DNA of 64,000 bases from Kribbella rubisoli. Its GTDB lineage: Bacteria; Actinomycetota; Actinomycetes; Propionibacteriales; Kribbellaceae. The stretch spans positions 62,001 to 126,000 of the forward strand of contig NZ_SHKR01000016.1 of NCBI RefSeq assembly GCF_004217145.1. The letters are read 5' to 3'. The notes beneath the pieces were generated by a model. The model worked only from the letters and a program-made list of their open reading frames with translations, made no database searches and was not told the origin of the DNA. Position 1 is the stretch's first letter, and each line of letters opens with the position of its first letter. Of this stretch, positions 7,342 through 16,375 are shown in pieces. A program made the translations under genes and the position numbers.

Positions 7342-8372
7342 ATCCACTGCTGTTTCCTGTTCTCGAATTTCCGGCAGTTGATGATCGAGTTCTCGACCGT
7401 GTCGCTGAGGGCGTGATCGGTGTAGTAGGCGGTGTGCGGGCTGATGATCACGTTCGGCAGCTCCTGGAGTCGCCGCAGTTGTTTGCTTTCGACGGGTTCG
7501 TTGCTGCAGTCGGCGTAGAAGATGCCGTCTTCGCCTTCGAGGACGTCCAGCGCTGCGCCGCCGAGTCGTCCGTTTTCCAACGCCGTGAGAAGCGCTTCGG
7601 TGTCGAGGAGCGGGCCGCGTCCGGTGTTGACGACGTACGCGCCCGGCTTGAGTTGCTCGATCCGTCGACGGTCGAGCAGATGACGGGTGTCTTCGGTGAG
7701 CGGTGTGTGCAGCGTCAGGATGTCGCTGACGGGCAGCAACTCGTCGAGCGGGACGTAGTCGGCCGACGTCGCCGGGCGGTTGTCGTAGGCAACGGTGCGG
7801 CAGCCGAAGCCGCGCAGCCGGTCGATCACGGCTGCGCCGATGCGCCCGGTGCCGATGACGCCGACGGTCAGGTCACGCAGTTCCTTCCCGCGTGCGTCGT
7901 TCAGTCGGTAGTCGTGGATGTCGGCACGGCGGAGCATCGGCTTCGCGTTGCGCACTGCCATCAACATGAGCATCAGCGTGTAGTCGGCGACGCTGTCGGG
8001 GGAGTAGGCAACGTTCTCGACGGTGATGCCGACGGTGTCCGCGTAGTCCACGTCGAGGTGGTTGTAGCCGATACTCCTCGTGGAGATGTACGTGACGCCG
8101 GCTCTCGCGAGAGCCAGCAGTGTTTGGTTGGTGATCGGCGTCTTATGTCCGACGCTGATACATCTTTTGCCGAGGGCAAGTTCAATGGTTGCCTCGGACA
8201 CTGATGCCTCGGTGATGGTCGGTACGACGCCGAACCGAGGAGCGAGCTCCCGGAACAGCGCGGCTTCGTCCGGCCCGCAGCCGTAGATCGTCAGTGCGAC
8301 GTCCGGGAGGGTCGCGGACGACAACCAGGACGCCAGCGATTGCGTACGGCGTTCTGGTTCGCTGTAGGTCAT
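7338..8372 (-). CDS. vanH: D-lactate dehydrogenase (VanH type)
   Basis: A 344-residue D-isomer 2-hydroxyacid dehydrogenase that reduces pyruvate to D-lactate for the neighbouring ligase. The NAD motif GVIGTGRIG and the catalytic region NTGRGPLLD, then SPHTAYYT (active-site His), are all present. The ATG is 2 bases from the edge of the shared regulatory element at 8375-8435. A -10-like TTCACT ends 6 bases before the ATG, so the transcript may be leaderless. It is coupled to vanA by a 4-base overlap. Confidence 0.95.
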   Translation of the reverse strand: MTYSEPERRTQSLASWLSSATLPDVALTIYGCGPDEAALFRELAPRFGVVPTITEASVSEATIELALGKRCISVGHKTPITNQTLLALARAGVTYISTRSIGYNHLDVDYADTVGITVENVAYSPDSVADYTLMLMLMAVRNAKPMLRRADIHDYRLNDARGKELRDLTVGVIGTGRIGAAVIDRLRGFGCRTVAYDNRPATSADYVPLDELLPVSDILTLHTPLTEDTRHLLDRRRIEQLKPGAYVVNTGRGPLLDTEALLTALENGRLGGAALDVLEGEDGIFYADCSNEPVESKQLRRLQELPNVIISPHTAYYTDHALSDTVENSIINCRKFENRKQQWI

Positions 8373-8374
8373 GC

Positions 8375-8435
8375 CTCCAGTGAAGGAAGAGTGGTGTTGC
8401 CCGCGCGTATCGGATTTTCGATATGCGGACGAAAC
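8375..8435. promoter_or_regulatory. Conserved van-regulon promoter element, copy 2 (vanH/murF)
   Basis: This divergent region contains CTCCAGTGAAG, TGGTGTTGCC and GATATGCGGACGA at the same spacing as the copies at 1027-1088 and 11782-11844. Counting from the CAT of the left gene, copies 2 and 3 align without gaps over 66 bases with about 50 identities. An internal inverted repeat TATCG-N6-CGATA is at its right half. It should drive vanH leftward and murF rightward, with VanR as the likely activator. Confidence 0.8.
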
Positions 8436-8458
8436 ACCGCGGCTCCTTTACTGGGGGA

Positions 8459-9814
8459 ATGATTCCGCTCAGCCTCGATGAGATCAGCGCGGTAGTTGGC
8501 GGAACGGTCGCCGGCGACGGCTCCGTGAAAGTGACCGCACCCGCCGTACTCGACGGTCGAGAGGCTGAGCCGGGGGGACTGTTCGTAGCCTTCGCGGGCG
8601 AACACGCCGACGGCCACGACTACGCTCCGCAGGCCGGCCAAGCCGGTGCGGTGGCTGTGCTCGGCTCACGGCCCACGGCCTTGCCCACTGTCGTGGTTGA
8701 GGACGTGGAAGCTGCACTACAGAACCTCGCCGCTCACGTCGGCGCGCAGCTACGCACCGGGCTGACTGTTCTAGGCCTCACCGGCTCCCAGGGCAAGACC
8801 AGCACCAAGGACCTACTGACCGCCGCGCTCTCCACTATTGGGCCGACGGTCGCAACGATTGGTTCGCTCAACAACGAGCTTGGCGTACCGCTGACGATCC
8901 TGCGTTCCGACCCGACCACCCGCTTCCTCGTTGTCGAGATGGGCGCGCGGCGGATCGGCGATATCGCTCACCTCGCCGCCCTGGTCCCACCCGACGTGGC
9001 GGTCGTTCTCAACGTCGGGCAGGCGCACCTCGGCGAGTTCGGCTCACGCGGGGCGATCGCCAAGGCCAAGGGCGAGCTGGTGCAGGGCCTCGCGCCAGGA
9101 GGGACCGCCGTGCTGAACGCCGACGATCCCCGGGTTGTTGCGATGCGTGCCCTGACGGACGGCCCGGTGCTCACCTTCGGTCGGGCGGAGCACGCCGACG
9201 TACGTGTGCTTGACCTGGCGCTCGATCGCCTCGGCCGGCCATCCTTCACCCTGCGGACCGCAGCTGCCGCGGCGTCCGTCGTACTGCCGCTTGTGGGCGC
9301 GCACCAGGCGTTCAACGCGGCGGCGGCTACTGCGGCCGGGTTGGCGGTCGGCGTACCGATCGCGCTGACCGCGGCTGCGTTGGCCGGCGCATCGGTCTCG
9401 CAGTGGCGGATGGAATTGTGCGAACTGCCAGGCGGCATCACGCTCCTGAACGACTCCTTCAACGCCAACCCGGACTCCGCCCGCGCCGCCCTGGACGCGA
9501 TGGCGGTGATTGAGGGCCGCCGCATCGCTGTACTCGGCGAGATGCTCGAGCTGGGCGAGGAAAGCGAATCCGAACACCACATCATCGGCGGGTACGCCGC
9601 CACCCGCGCCGACGTCATCGTCGCAGTCGGGGAAGGTGCGCGCGCGATCGCCGCCGGCGCGGGGGAGCACGCAGTGGCGCTCCCCGACAAGACCGCAGCC
9701 ATCGACTGGCTCCGCCGAACCCTCGCCCCTGGCGACGTGGTCCTCGTCAAAGCCTCCCGAGAAGCCCACCTCGAAGAGGTCGCTGCCGCACTCGCCTCAA
9801 CCCGGCTGCGGTAA
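8459..9814 (+). CDS. murF: UDP-MurNAc-tripeptide--D-alanyl-D-lactate ligase (MurF paralogue)
   Basis: A 451-residue Mur ligase that adds the terminal dipeptide, here presumably D-Ala-D-Lac, to UDP-MurNAc-tripeptide. The ATP loop GLTGSQGKTSTKD is normal, and ELPGGITLLNDSFNANPDS is the MurF-specific block. I chose ATG 8459 (IPLSLDEIS), because an ATG at 8423 lies inside the regulatory element. A -10-like TTTACT ends 6 bases before the chosen start. A dedicated MurF beside vanHA is known from the teicoplanin producer's cluster. The 3' end overlaps the acetyltransferase gene by 18 bases. Confidence 0.93.
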   Translation: MIPLSLDEISAVVGGTVAGDGSVKVTAPAVLDGREAEPGGLFVAFAGEHADGHDYAPQAGQAGAVAVLGSRPTALPTVVVEDVEAALQNLAAHVGAQLRTGLTVLGLTGSQGKTSTKDLLTAALSTIGPTVATIGSLNNELGVPLTILRSDPTTRFLVVEMGARRIGDIAHLAALVPPDVAVVLNVGQAHLGEFGSRGAIAKAKGELVQGLAPGGTAVLNADDPRVVAMRALTDGPVLTFGRAEHADVRVLDLALDRLGRPSFTLRTAAAAASVVLPLVGAHQAFNAAAATAAGLAVGVPIALTAAALAGASVSQWRMELCELPGGITLLNDSFNANPDSARAALDAMAVIEGRRIAVLGEMLELGEESESEHHIIGGYAATRADVIVAVGEGARAIAAGAGEHAVALPDKTAAIDWLRRTLAPGDVVLVKASREAHLEEVAAALASTRLR

Positions 9815-10243
9815 GGAGCGGAGGAAGCGGGTCGACGTGTCGGTTTGCTCGACGTATCCGAGGTCTTGGTAGAAGGCGTGTGCGTCGTGGCGGTCGTTGG
9901 CGCTGTTGAGGTCTATCCGGACGCAGCCTCGGTCGGCGGCGAAGGATTCCGCGGCGGCCATGAGCTGGGTGGCGATGCCCTGACGGCGGGCCTGGTTGGA
10001 GACGACAAGGGCGACGATGCGGGCCCACGAGCCGTCGCGCTGGAAGAACGGGGCAACGTGGACGGCGATGACGCCCAGCACGTCGCCGTCCGACTCCGCG
10101 ACGTACGCCGCCAGCGCCGGATCGTCGGCCCAGACCTGGATTCGATCGGCTGTCGCGTCTGCGCCGTCTTGGGGATAACCCAGCTGCCCCAGGAGTTCGT
10201 TGACGGCGATCGCGTCGGCGCGGGTGGCAGGACGGATGTTCAT
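9797..10243 (-). CDS. GNAT-family N-acetyltransferase
   Basis: A 148-residue acetyl-CoA-dependent acetyltransferase. The GNAT acetyl-CoA motif A appears as VVSNQARRQGIATQLM, followed by the helix ending in FYQDLGYVE. The ATG at 10243 overlaps the femX stop as ATGA, so it is the third gene of the peptidase-femX-GNAT operon. Its target is unknown. Co-regulation with cell-wall remodelling genes makes a cell-wall precursor, amino sugar or drug target conceivable, but nothing in the sequence proves it. Confidence 0.88.
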   Translation of the reverse strand: MNIRPATRADAIAVNELLGQLGYPQDGADATADRIQVWADDPALAAYVAESDGDVLGVIAVHVAPFFQRDGSWARIVALVVSNQARRQGIATQLMAAAESFAADRGCVRIDLNSANDRHDAHAFYQDLGYVEQTDTSTRFLRSLPQPG

Positions 10244-11316
10244 CCGCGGCGCCGTTTCATGTAGAGGTCGAAGGCGCGATACACCAGCGGACGTAGCGGG
10301 AGGTCCCACTCGCCGGCGTACCGGACCGCTTGCCCGCCGGTGCCGACCTTGAACTGGATCAGCCCGACATGGGAGTCCTGCAGATCTAGCGTCGGCGTGA
10401 TGCCGCGCAGGTCGTACACGTCGCACCCGGCGGCGAGCGAGTCGCGGATCATCGCCCACTGGCACGCGTTCGACCCGCGAACCTCACGCTTCGACGTGGA
10501 CGAAGCGCCGTACAGGTACCACGCATGAGCGCCGACCCGGACCAGGATCGTCGCGGCGACCAGCTCGCCCTGATGGTGCGCGAGATACAACCTGGCCGAG
10601 CTCATCGCGGCGAACAGGTTCTCGAAGTACCGCAGTGGTCGCGGCGTGAAGCGATCGCGCTCAGCAGTGTGGACGTACAGGTCGTGGAAGGCCTTCACGT
10701 CCGTGCCGACCGAGACCTCTACACCCTCCTTCGCCGCCTTCTTGATGTTCCGGCGCCATTGCTGGTTCATCCCTCGGAGTACGTCGTCCTCGGTCCGCCC
10801 GGCCAGCGGAAGCTCATAGATGTACTGCGGTTGCCCGTCGCCGAACCCGTCCTCGGGACTCTGCGGCAGCCACCCCGCCTCCTCGAGCCAGCGCGTCACC
10901 CGATCCCCGCCCCGCCCGGCGAGCCGCTTGACCTCCGGATCCGCGATCCCCGACTTGACCTCAGCGGCGCTCCAGACGTCCGTGCGCACGGGCGGCCCGA
11001 GCCGGATCGCGAATGCACCCTGCGCCTTCAGGTACGCCGCGAGCGGGTCGATCCACTCGTCGAGCGACCCGCTCCAGTCGATCACCGGCCCCTGCGGCAA
11101 GTACGCCAGCGTGTACCGCTCCAACCGCGGCACCGGTCGATGCAGCACAAGGCCGGCGCCGACGAGCTGCGCCCCGTCGTACCAGCCGAGCGACTCGCTA
11201 CGCCATTCGGTCTTGACGGCGGCCCACTCCGGGATCTGCAGGAAGCTGACCGACCGCTGCGCGTCCACAAATGCCTGATGTTCGCCGGCGCTGATACGAG
11301 AGACAGCCAGCTTCAC
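10240..11316 (-). CDS. vanK: FemX/VanK-type peptidoglycan branching aminoacyltransferase
   Basis: A 358-residue FemAB-family protein, which uses aminoacyl-tRNA to attach the first cross-bridge residue to lipid-linked precursors. The FemAB features are seen in QIPEWAAVKTEW near the N-terminus, RNIKKAAKEGVEV in mid-protein and the C-terminal GASSTSKREVRGSNACQW block. In Streptomyces coelicolor VanK is the FemX homologue that works on D-Lac-ended precursors, which the housekeeping FemX cannot use. Context here supports that role. The GTG at 11316 overlaps the peptidase stop as GTGA and gives the N-terminus KLAVSRIS. Confidence 0.92.
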   Translation of the reverse strand: MKLAVSRISAGEHQAFVDAQRSVSFLQIPEWAAVKTEWRSESLGWYDGAQLVGAGLVLHRPVPRLERYTLAYLPQGPVIDWSGSLDEWIDPLAAYLKAQGAFAIRLGPPVRTDVWSAAEVKSGIADPEVKRLAGRGGDRVTRWLEEAGWLPQSPEDGFGDGQPQYIYELPLAGRTEDDVLRGMNQQWRRNIKKAAKEGVEVSVGTDVKAFHDLYVHTAERDRFTPRPLRYFENLFAAMSSARLYLAHHQGELVAATILVRVGAHAWYLYGASSTSKREVRGSNACQWAMIRDSLAAGCDVYDLRGITPTLDLQDSHVGLIQFKVGTGGQAVRYAGEWDLPLRPLVYRAFDLYMKRRRG

Positions 11317-11780
11317 AGCTGCATCCTCGGATCGTGCGTCGGGTCGGCGTACATCGGCTCGCACCCGTTCGGCCGAAGCTCGTAGTGCCACGGCTCGTTG
11401 CGATAGATCTGACACAGCCCGTATGCCGACCCGTGCTCCGCCAGCCATGCCTTCGCCTCGGAGTGCCCGATGTCGACCGCCGCGCCGCGCACGTGCTGGG
11501 ACGTCTCAGGCGTAGCGACCCATCGAGCCGCTTCCTCCTCCGAGCCGTACTTCGCAACCGCATTGCGCAGCAGGTCATTCTGGTACTCCGGAGAACGCCA
11601 GCCGCTGTTCACGTAGAACGTGACCCCGTCGTCCAAGGCATCCGAAGCGGCCTTTCGCAGCGCCGTGAGCAGCGCCGGATCGAGGTTGGCCACGGCCGGG
11701 TAGTCGTCGTCGAACACCGTCGCCCCGGCCGGGACGGCGCCGTCATCCTTGCTGGGCGCACCAATTGCCGCTCGAGTCAT
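11313..11780 (-). CDS. vanY: D,D-carboxypeptidase/dipeptidase of VanY/VanXY type, no signal peptide
   Basis: A 155-residue zinc peptidase of family M15. The motifs are SGWRSPEYQNDLL, the zinc box SQHVRGAAVDIG (His and Asp) and EPWHYELRP (Glu base and second His). It removes D-Ala from D-Ala-D-Ala-ended precursors, or cleaves the dipeptide. The ATG at 11780 gives no signal sequence or membrane helix, so it should act in the cytosol like the bifunctional VanXY enzymes; membrane-anchored VanY enzymes differ. No separate VanX is in the window. It starts 2 bases from the regulatory element and heads the operon with femX and the acetyltransferase. Confidence 0.88.
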   Translation of the reverse strand: MTRAAIGAPSKDDGAVPAGATVFDDDYPAVANLDPALLTALRKAASDALDDGVTFYVNSGWRSPEYQNDLLRNAVAKYGSEEEAARWVATPETSQHVRGAAVDIGHSEAKAWLAEHGSAYGLCQIYRNEPWHYELRPNGCEPMYADPTHDPRMQL

Positions 11781-11781
11781 G

Positions 11782-11844
11782 CTCCCAGTCAAGGCAGCGC
11801 GGTGTTGTCGGTACGTATGGGGAATTCGATATACGGACGATACG
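11782..11844. promoter_or_regulatory. Conserved van-regulon promoter element, copy 3 (vanY/vanR)
   Basis: CTCCCAGTCAAGG, CGGTGTTGTC and GATATACGGACGATAC occur at the same spacing as copies 1 and 2. Towards vanY, the -10-like TTGACT ends 6 bases before the ATG. Towards vanR, TAGCAT ends 7 bases before the ATG at 11868. This suggests VanR autoregulation and co-regulation of vanY-femX. Confidence 0.78.
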
Positions 11845-11867
11845 AAGGACCTCGTAGCATCGGGAGT

Positions 11868-12543
<676 letters not shown>

Positions 12544-12551
<8 letters not shown>

Positions 12552-13623
12552 GGAGCCGGGGCTGAGTGTTCGCCTCAAGCTCACCCTCAGCTATGCGGCG
12601 GTCATCATGCTCGCGGGCGGTGGGCTGCTCGCGGTCGTCTGGGTGTTCCTGCTGCGCTACGTTCCCGCCCGGATGGTTCGCGCACCCATGAGCGGCCCGG
12701 ACCGTGCCGACCTGCTGGCCGCGTTCGCGCCCAAGGCGATCCTGATGCTGACGTTGCTGCTGATCGCCGGTCTCGTCGGAGGCTGGATCCTGGCCGGCAG
12801 CATGCTCGCGCCGCTGACCCGAATCACCAACGCCGCCCGCCTGGCCACGGCCGGTTCGCTGTCCCACCGGATTCAGCTGGAAGGCCGCCAGGACGAGTTC
12901 CGCGAGCTTTCCGACGCGTTCGACACCATGCTCGAGCGGATCGAAGCGCACGACGCCGAACAGCAGCGGTTCGCCGCCAACGCCTCCCACGAACTGCGTA
13001 CTCCGCTCGCGATCACCCAGACCCTGCTCGACGTGGCCCGCAAGGATCCGAACCGCGACCCCGCCGAGCTCGTCGACCGCCTCGACTTCGTCAACAGCCG
13101 GGCGATCGACCTGACCGAAGCCTTGCTGCTGCTCAGCCGCGCCAACCAGCGGACCTTCACCCGCGGCGACGTCGACTTGTCCCTCGTTGCGGAGGAGGCC
13201 GTCGAGACTCTCCTCCCACTCGCGGAAAAGCGCGGTCTGACGGTCGAAACCTCCGGTGACGTGACCCCGGCCGTCGGCTCGCACACCCTCCTGCTGCAGC
13301 TGGCGACGAACCTTGTCCACAACGCGATCGTCCACAACCTGCCCGCGGGCGGCGCCGTGTGGATCACCACGACCATGCACCCGAAGACCGTGGTGCTCAC
13401 GGTCGAGAACACCGGCGAGATCCTCCCCGCATCCGTGGTTTCCACCCTGATCGAGCCCTTCCAGCGCGGCGGCGGGCGCATCCGCACCGACCACACCGGC
13501 GTCGGCCTGGGCCTCGCGATCGTCAACAGCATCACCCAGGCGCACGACGGAATCCTGATCCTCGCCGCCCGCCCCTCCGGCGGTCTCCGCGTCACGGTTC
13601 AGCTCCCAGCCGTACGTCGCTGA
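12544..13623 (+). CDS. vanS: VanS-type sensor histidine kinase
   Basis: A 359-residue membrane kinase and partner of VanR. Helices at about 15-38 and 66-87 frame a short extracytoplasmic loop of about 27 residues, too small for a folded sensor domain. A HAMP segment follows, then the H box NASHELRTPL (His149), the N box LVHNAIVHN and the G box TGVGLGLAIV. Actinobacterial VanS proteins respond to glycopeptides or to cell-wall damage. It starts at GTG 12544 inside the end of vanR. The kinase at 1-974 is its closest relative in the window, with a longer loop. Confidence 0.95.
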
Positions 13624-13632
13624 CCAACCCTG

Positions 13633-13664
13633 TAGGGCATCTCTGACAGTCCAGAGATGCCCTA
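13633..13664 (+). terminator. Rho-independent-like hairpin after vanS
   Basis: AGGGCATCTCTG and CAGAGATGCCCT form a perfect 12-bp stem (13 with the flanking T-A pair) around a 6-base loop, 9 bases after the vanS stop. There is no T-run, as is usual for high-GC actinobacterial terminators. Confidence 0.8.
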
Positions 13665-13703
13665 GCTGTCAATCATCCGGGGGACAGTGCTACCTTTTGT
13701 CCG

Positions 13704-13722
13704 GAATGGTTTTCATTATCAA
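13704..13722. promoter_or_regulatory. Zur-box-like operator upstream of the zinc transporter operon
   Basis: The AT-rich stretch TGGTTTTCATTATCAAT stands out from the GC-rich background and resembles Zur/Fur-family operators (TGATAATGATTTTCA type). It lies about 25 bases upstream of the preferred znuA start, where a repressor would block transcription when zinc is plentiful. Confidence 0.65.
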
Positions 13723-13746
13723 TTGGCGATGAGGGACGGGTGCGCT

Positions 13747-14664
13747 GTGAGGCTGCGTAGTTCTGTTGGATTCCTGGCCGGTGCGGCGGCGCTGGCGCTG
13801 CTGGCCGCGTGCAGTTCGTCGGCGGCCGACGAGACGGCCGCGTCGACCTCCGAGGCCGGGGTGCAGGTCGTGGCGTCGACGAACGTGTACGGCGACATCG
13901 TCGAGCAGATCGCGGGGGACAAGGCCGAGGTGACGTCGATCATCTCCGACCCGGACCAGGATCCGCACTCGTACGAGGCGAACGCGCAGACACAGCTCTC
14001 GCTCTCGAAAGCGAAGGTCGTGATCGAGAACGGCGGCGGCTACGACGACTTCATGGCCACGATGCTCAAGTCGGCGGGCAACACCTCGGCGAAGGTGCTC
14101 AACGTGGTCGGCATCTCCGGCCACAAGGCGCCCACCGGCGGTGAACTCAACGAGCACGTCTGGTACGACTTCCCGACCATGGAGAAGCTGGCGGCGCAAC
14201 TGGCGTCCACCCTGTCCGAGGTCGACTCCGCGAACAGTTCGACGTACGCCGCGAACGCCGCCGCCTTCACCGGCAAGGTGAAGCAACTGGAGGCGACCGA
14301 GGCCTCGATCAAGGCTGCTCATACCGGCGACGGCGCCGCGATCACCGAGCCGGTGCCGGTGTATCTGCTGACCGCCTGCGGGCTGGTGAACAAGACGCCG
14401 GGCGAGTTCAGCGAGGCCATCGAGGAGGGGACGGACGTTCCGGCCGCGGTGCTGCAGGAGACGCTCACGTTGTTCAGCGCCAAACAGGTGAAGCTGCTGG
14501 CATACAACGAGCAGACGTCAGGTCCGGAGACGGAGAAGGTGCTCGCGGCGGCGAAGGCGAACGGCATCGCCGTCGTACCCGTGACCGAGACGCTGCCCGA
14601 CGGCAAGGACTACCTGGGCTGGATGACCGCCAACCTGGACGCGATCCGTTCGGCTCTGGCCTGA
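13747..14664 (+). CDS. znuA: Zinc ABC transporter substrate-binding lipoprotein
   Basis: A 305-residue cluster A-I metal-binding lipoprotein that captures zinc outside the membrane. The signal peptide ends in the lipobox LLAAC (Cys22). Metal-ligand candidates are His74 in QDPHSYE and His136 in LNEHVWYD, both typical of ZnuA. The frame is open from GTG 13687, but that would put the Zur-like box inside the gene. GTG 13747 has a GAGGGA site upstream and gives a normal signal peptide. The stop overlaps the ATPase start. Manganese is the alternative substrate, but the operator favours zinc. Confidence 0.9.
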   Translation: MRLRSSVGFLAGAAALALLAACSSSAADETAASTSEAGVQVVASTNVYGDIVEQIAGDKAEVTSIISDPDQDPHSYEANAQTQLSLSKAKVVIENGGGYDDFMATMLKSAGNTSAKVLNVVGISGHKAPTGGELNEHVWYDFPTMEKLAAQLASTLSEVDSANSSTYAANAAAFTGKVKQLEATEASIKAAHTGDGAAITEPVPVYLLTACGLVNKTPGEFSEAIEEGTDVPAAVLQETLTLFSAKQVKLLAYNEQTSGPETEKVLAAAKANGIAVVPVTETLPDGKDYLGWMTANLDAIRSALA

Positions 14665-15458
14665 TGAACGTCCTGCAGTTCGAGAAGGCGTCGTTCGGAT
14701 ACGGAGGGCATCGGTTGTGGGGCGGCCTGACGATGAGCCTGCACGCAGGGGAGTTCCTCGCGATCCTCGGCGCCAACGGATCGGGGAAGACCAGCCTGCT
14801 GAAGGCCGTTCTCGGGTTGCATCCGCTGATGTCCGGGACCGTCCAGGTCGCCGGCGCTCCGCCCCACCGAGGAAGCACGCAGATCGGGTACGTGCCGCAG
14901 CACCGGCGGATCGACACGCTCACGCCGCTCCGGGCTCGGGACGTCGTCGGCCAGGGCCTGGACGGCCATCGATGGGGGATCGGCCGCCCCGACCCGAGGC
15001 GCCGTCGACGGATCGACGAGCTGCTCGAGTCGGTCGGCGCCGACGCCTTCGCGGACCGTCCGATCGGACAGCTGTCCGGAGGCGAGCAGCAGCGGGTCCG
15101 GATCGCGCAGGCACTGGTGTCCGACCCGAAGCTCCTGCTCTGTGACGAGCCGTTGCTGTCGCTGGATCTCAACAGCCAGCGCACGATCTCCGGTCTGGTC
15201 GATCGGCGCCGCAGTACGCATGACACCGCGATCGTCTTCGTCACCCACGACATCAACCCGGTGCTGCCGTACGTCGACCGCGTGCTCTACCTTGCCAACG
15301 GTCGCTTCCGGACCGGGTCGGTCGACGAGGTGATGACGTCGACGACCTTGAGCGACCTGTACCAGTCGCCGGTGGAGGTGGTCCGTTCCGGCGGCCGGGT
15401 GCTGGTGGCCGGTGTTCCCGAGGACACCCATCACACCTCGGTCCTGCGGGCCGGGTGA
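14664..15458 (+). CDS. znuC: Zinc ABC transporter ATP-binding protein
   Basis: A 264-residue ATPase that energises metal import. The Walker A motif GANGSGKT is at residues 36-43, the signature is LSGGEQQR, Walker B is LLLCDEPLLSLD and the switch His is in FVTHD. It is coupled on both sides: the ATG overlaps the substrate-binding protein stop (TGATG) and the stop overlaps the permease start (GTGA). Confidence 0.93.
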   Translation: MNVLQFEKASFGYGGHRLWGGLTMSLHAGEFLAILGANGSGKTSLLKAVLGLHPLMSGTVQVAGAPPHRGSTQIGYVPQHRRIDTLTPLRARDVVGQGLDGHRWGIGRPDPRRRRRIDELLESVGADAFADRPIGQLSGGEQQRVRIAQALVSDPKLLLCDEPLLSLDLNSQRTISGLVDRRRSTHDTAIVFVTHDINPVLPYVDRVLYLANGRFRTGSVDEVMTSTTLSDLYQSPVEVVRSGGRVLVAGVPEDTHHTSVLRAG

Positions 15459-16315
15459 GGTCGATGCTCACGGCAACTGTCTGGCACGAGATCTTCAACT
15501 TCACCAACTACGGGGAACTGCTGGCGCTGGTACGCAACTCGATCATCGCCGGCGTGGCGCTCGGCGTCGTCGGCGGTCTGATCGGCGTGTTCGTGATGAT
15601 GCGCGACCTGCCGTTCGCGGTCCACGGCATCAGCGAGCTGTCGTTCGCGGGCGCGTCCGCCGCTCTGCTGCTGGGCGTGAACGTGGTCGCCGGTTCGCTG
15701 ACGGGGTCGATCATCGCCGCGATGCTGATCGGCGTACTGGGAAGTCGTGCGCGTGATCGCAATTCGATCATCGGGGTGCTGATGCCGTTCGGGCTGGGGC
15801 TCGGCGTGCTGTTCCTCGCCTTGTACAAGGGTCGTGCGGCCAACAAGTTCGGCCTGCTGACAGGGCAGATCGTGGCGGTGGACACGCCGCAGTTGTCCTG
15901 GCTGATCGTCACCGGCGTCGTCGTACTGCTCGGGCTTGTGATCGTCTGGCGGCCACTGATGTTCGCCAGCTCGGACCCGGAACAGGCTGCGGCTCGTGGT
16001 GTGCCGGTGCGGCTCCTGTCGTTGGTGTTCATGCTGCTACTCGGGTTGGCGGTAGCCATCTCGGTCCAGATCGTGGGCGCCTTGCTCGTCCTGAGCATCG
16101 TGGTCACACCCGCGGCCGCCGCACTTCGAGTCGCTACCTCTCCGTGGCTCGTTCCGTTGCTCAGCGTGATCTTTGCGACCTTGTCCCTCGTCGGAGGGAT
16201 CCTTCTCGCACTGGGCGGCAGCCTGCCGATCAGCCCCTACGTGACCACGATCTCCTTCCTCATCTACGTGATCTGCCGGAGCATCCCCGGCGGGAGAGTG
16301 GCGGTTCGCACGTAG
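15455..16315 (+). CDS. znuB: Zinc ABC transporter permease
   Basis: A 286-residue membrane protein of the ABC-3 family with about eight hydrophobic helices, including the typical AVHGISELSFAGASAALLLG segment near residues 57-77. It forms the membrane channel for the ATPase before it. The start is GTG 15455 (overlap with the ATPase stop) or ATG 15464. It is the last gene of the operon. Between it and the next gene is a short direct repeat, GTTAGAGAGGC then GTTAGAAAGG. Confidence 0.92.
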   Translation: MRSMLTATVWHEIFNFTNYGELLALVRNSIIAGVALGVVGGLIGVFVMMRDLPFAVHGISELSFAGASAALLLGVNVVAGSLTGSIIAAMLIGVLGSRARDRNSIIGVLMPFGLGLGVLFLALYKGRAANKFGLLTGQIVAVDTPQLSWLIVTGVVVLLGLVIVWRPLMFASSDPEQAAARGVPVRLLSLVFMLLLGLAVAISVQIVGALLVLSIVVTPAAAALRVATSPWLVPLLSVIFATLSLVGGILLALGGSLPISPYVTTISFLIYVICRSIPGGRVAVRT

Positions 16316-16375
16316 GTGTTAGAGAGGCGTTAGAAAGGACCGGTCCTGGTTCTCCGGCTGGCTAGGCTCCGAGCG

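Noticed and set aside
8423..8458. Earlier ATG for the MurF paralogue
   Set aside because: It lies inside the conserved promoter element and gives a non-homologous N-terminus.
13687..13746. Earlier GTG/ATG starts for the zinc-binding lipoprotein
   Set aside because: They would place the Zur-like box inside the coding region and spoil the signal peptide.
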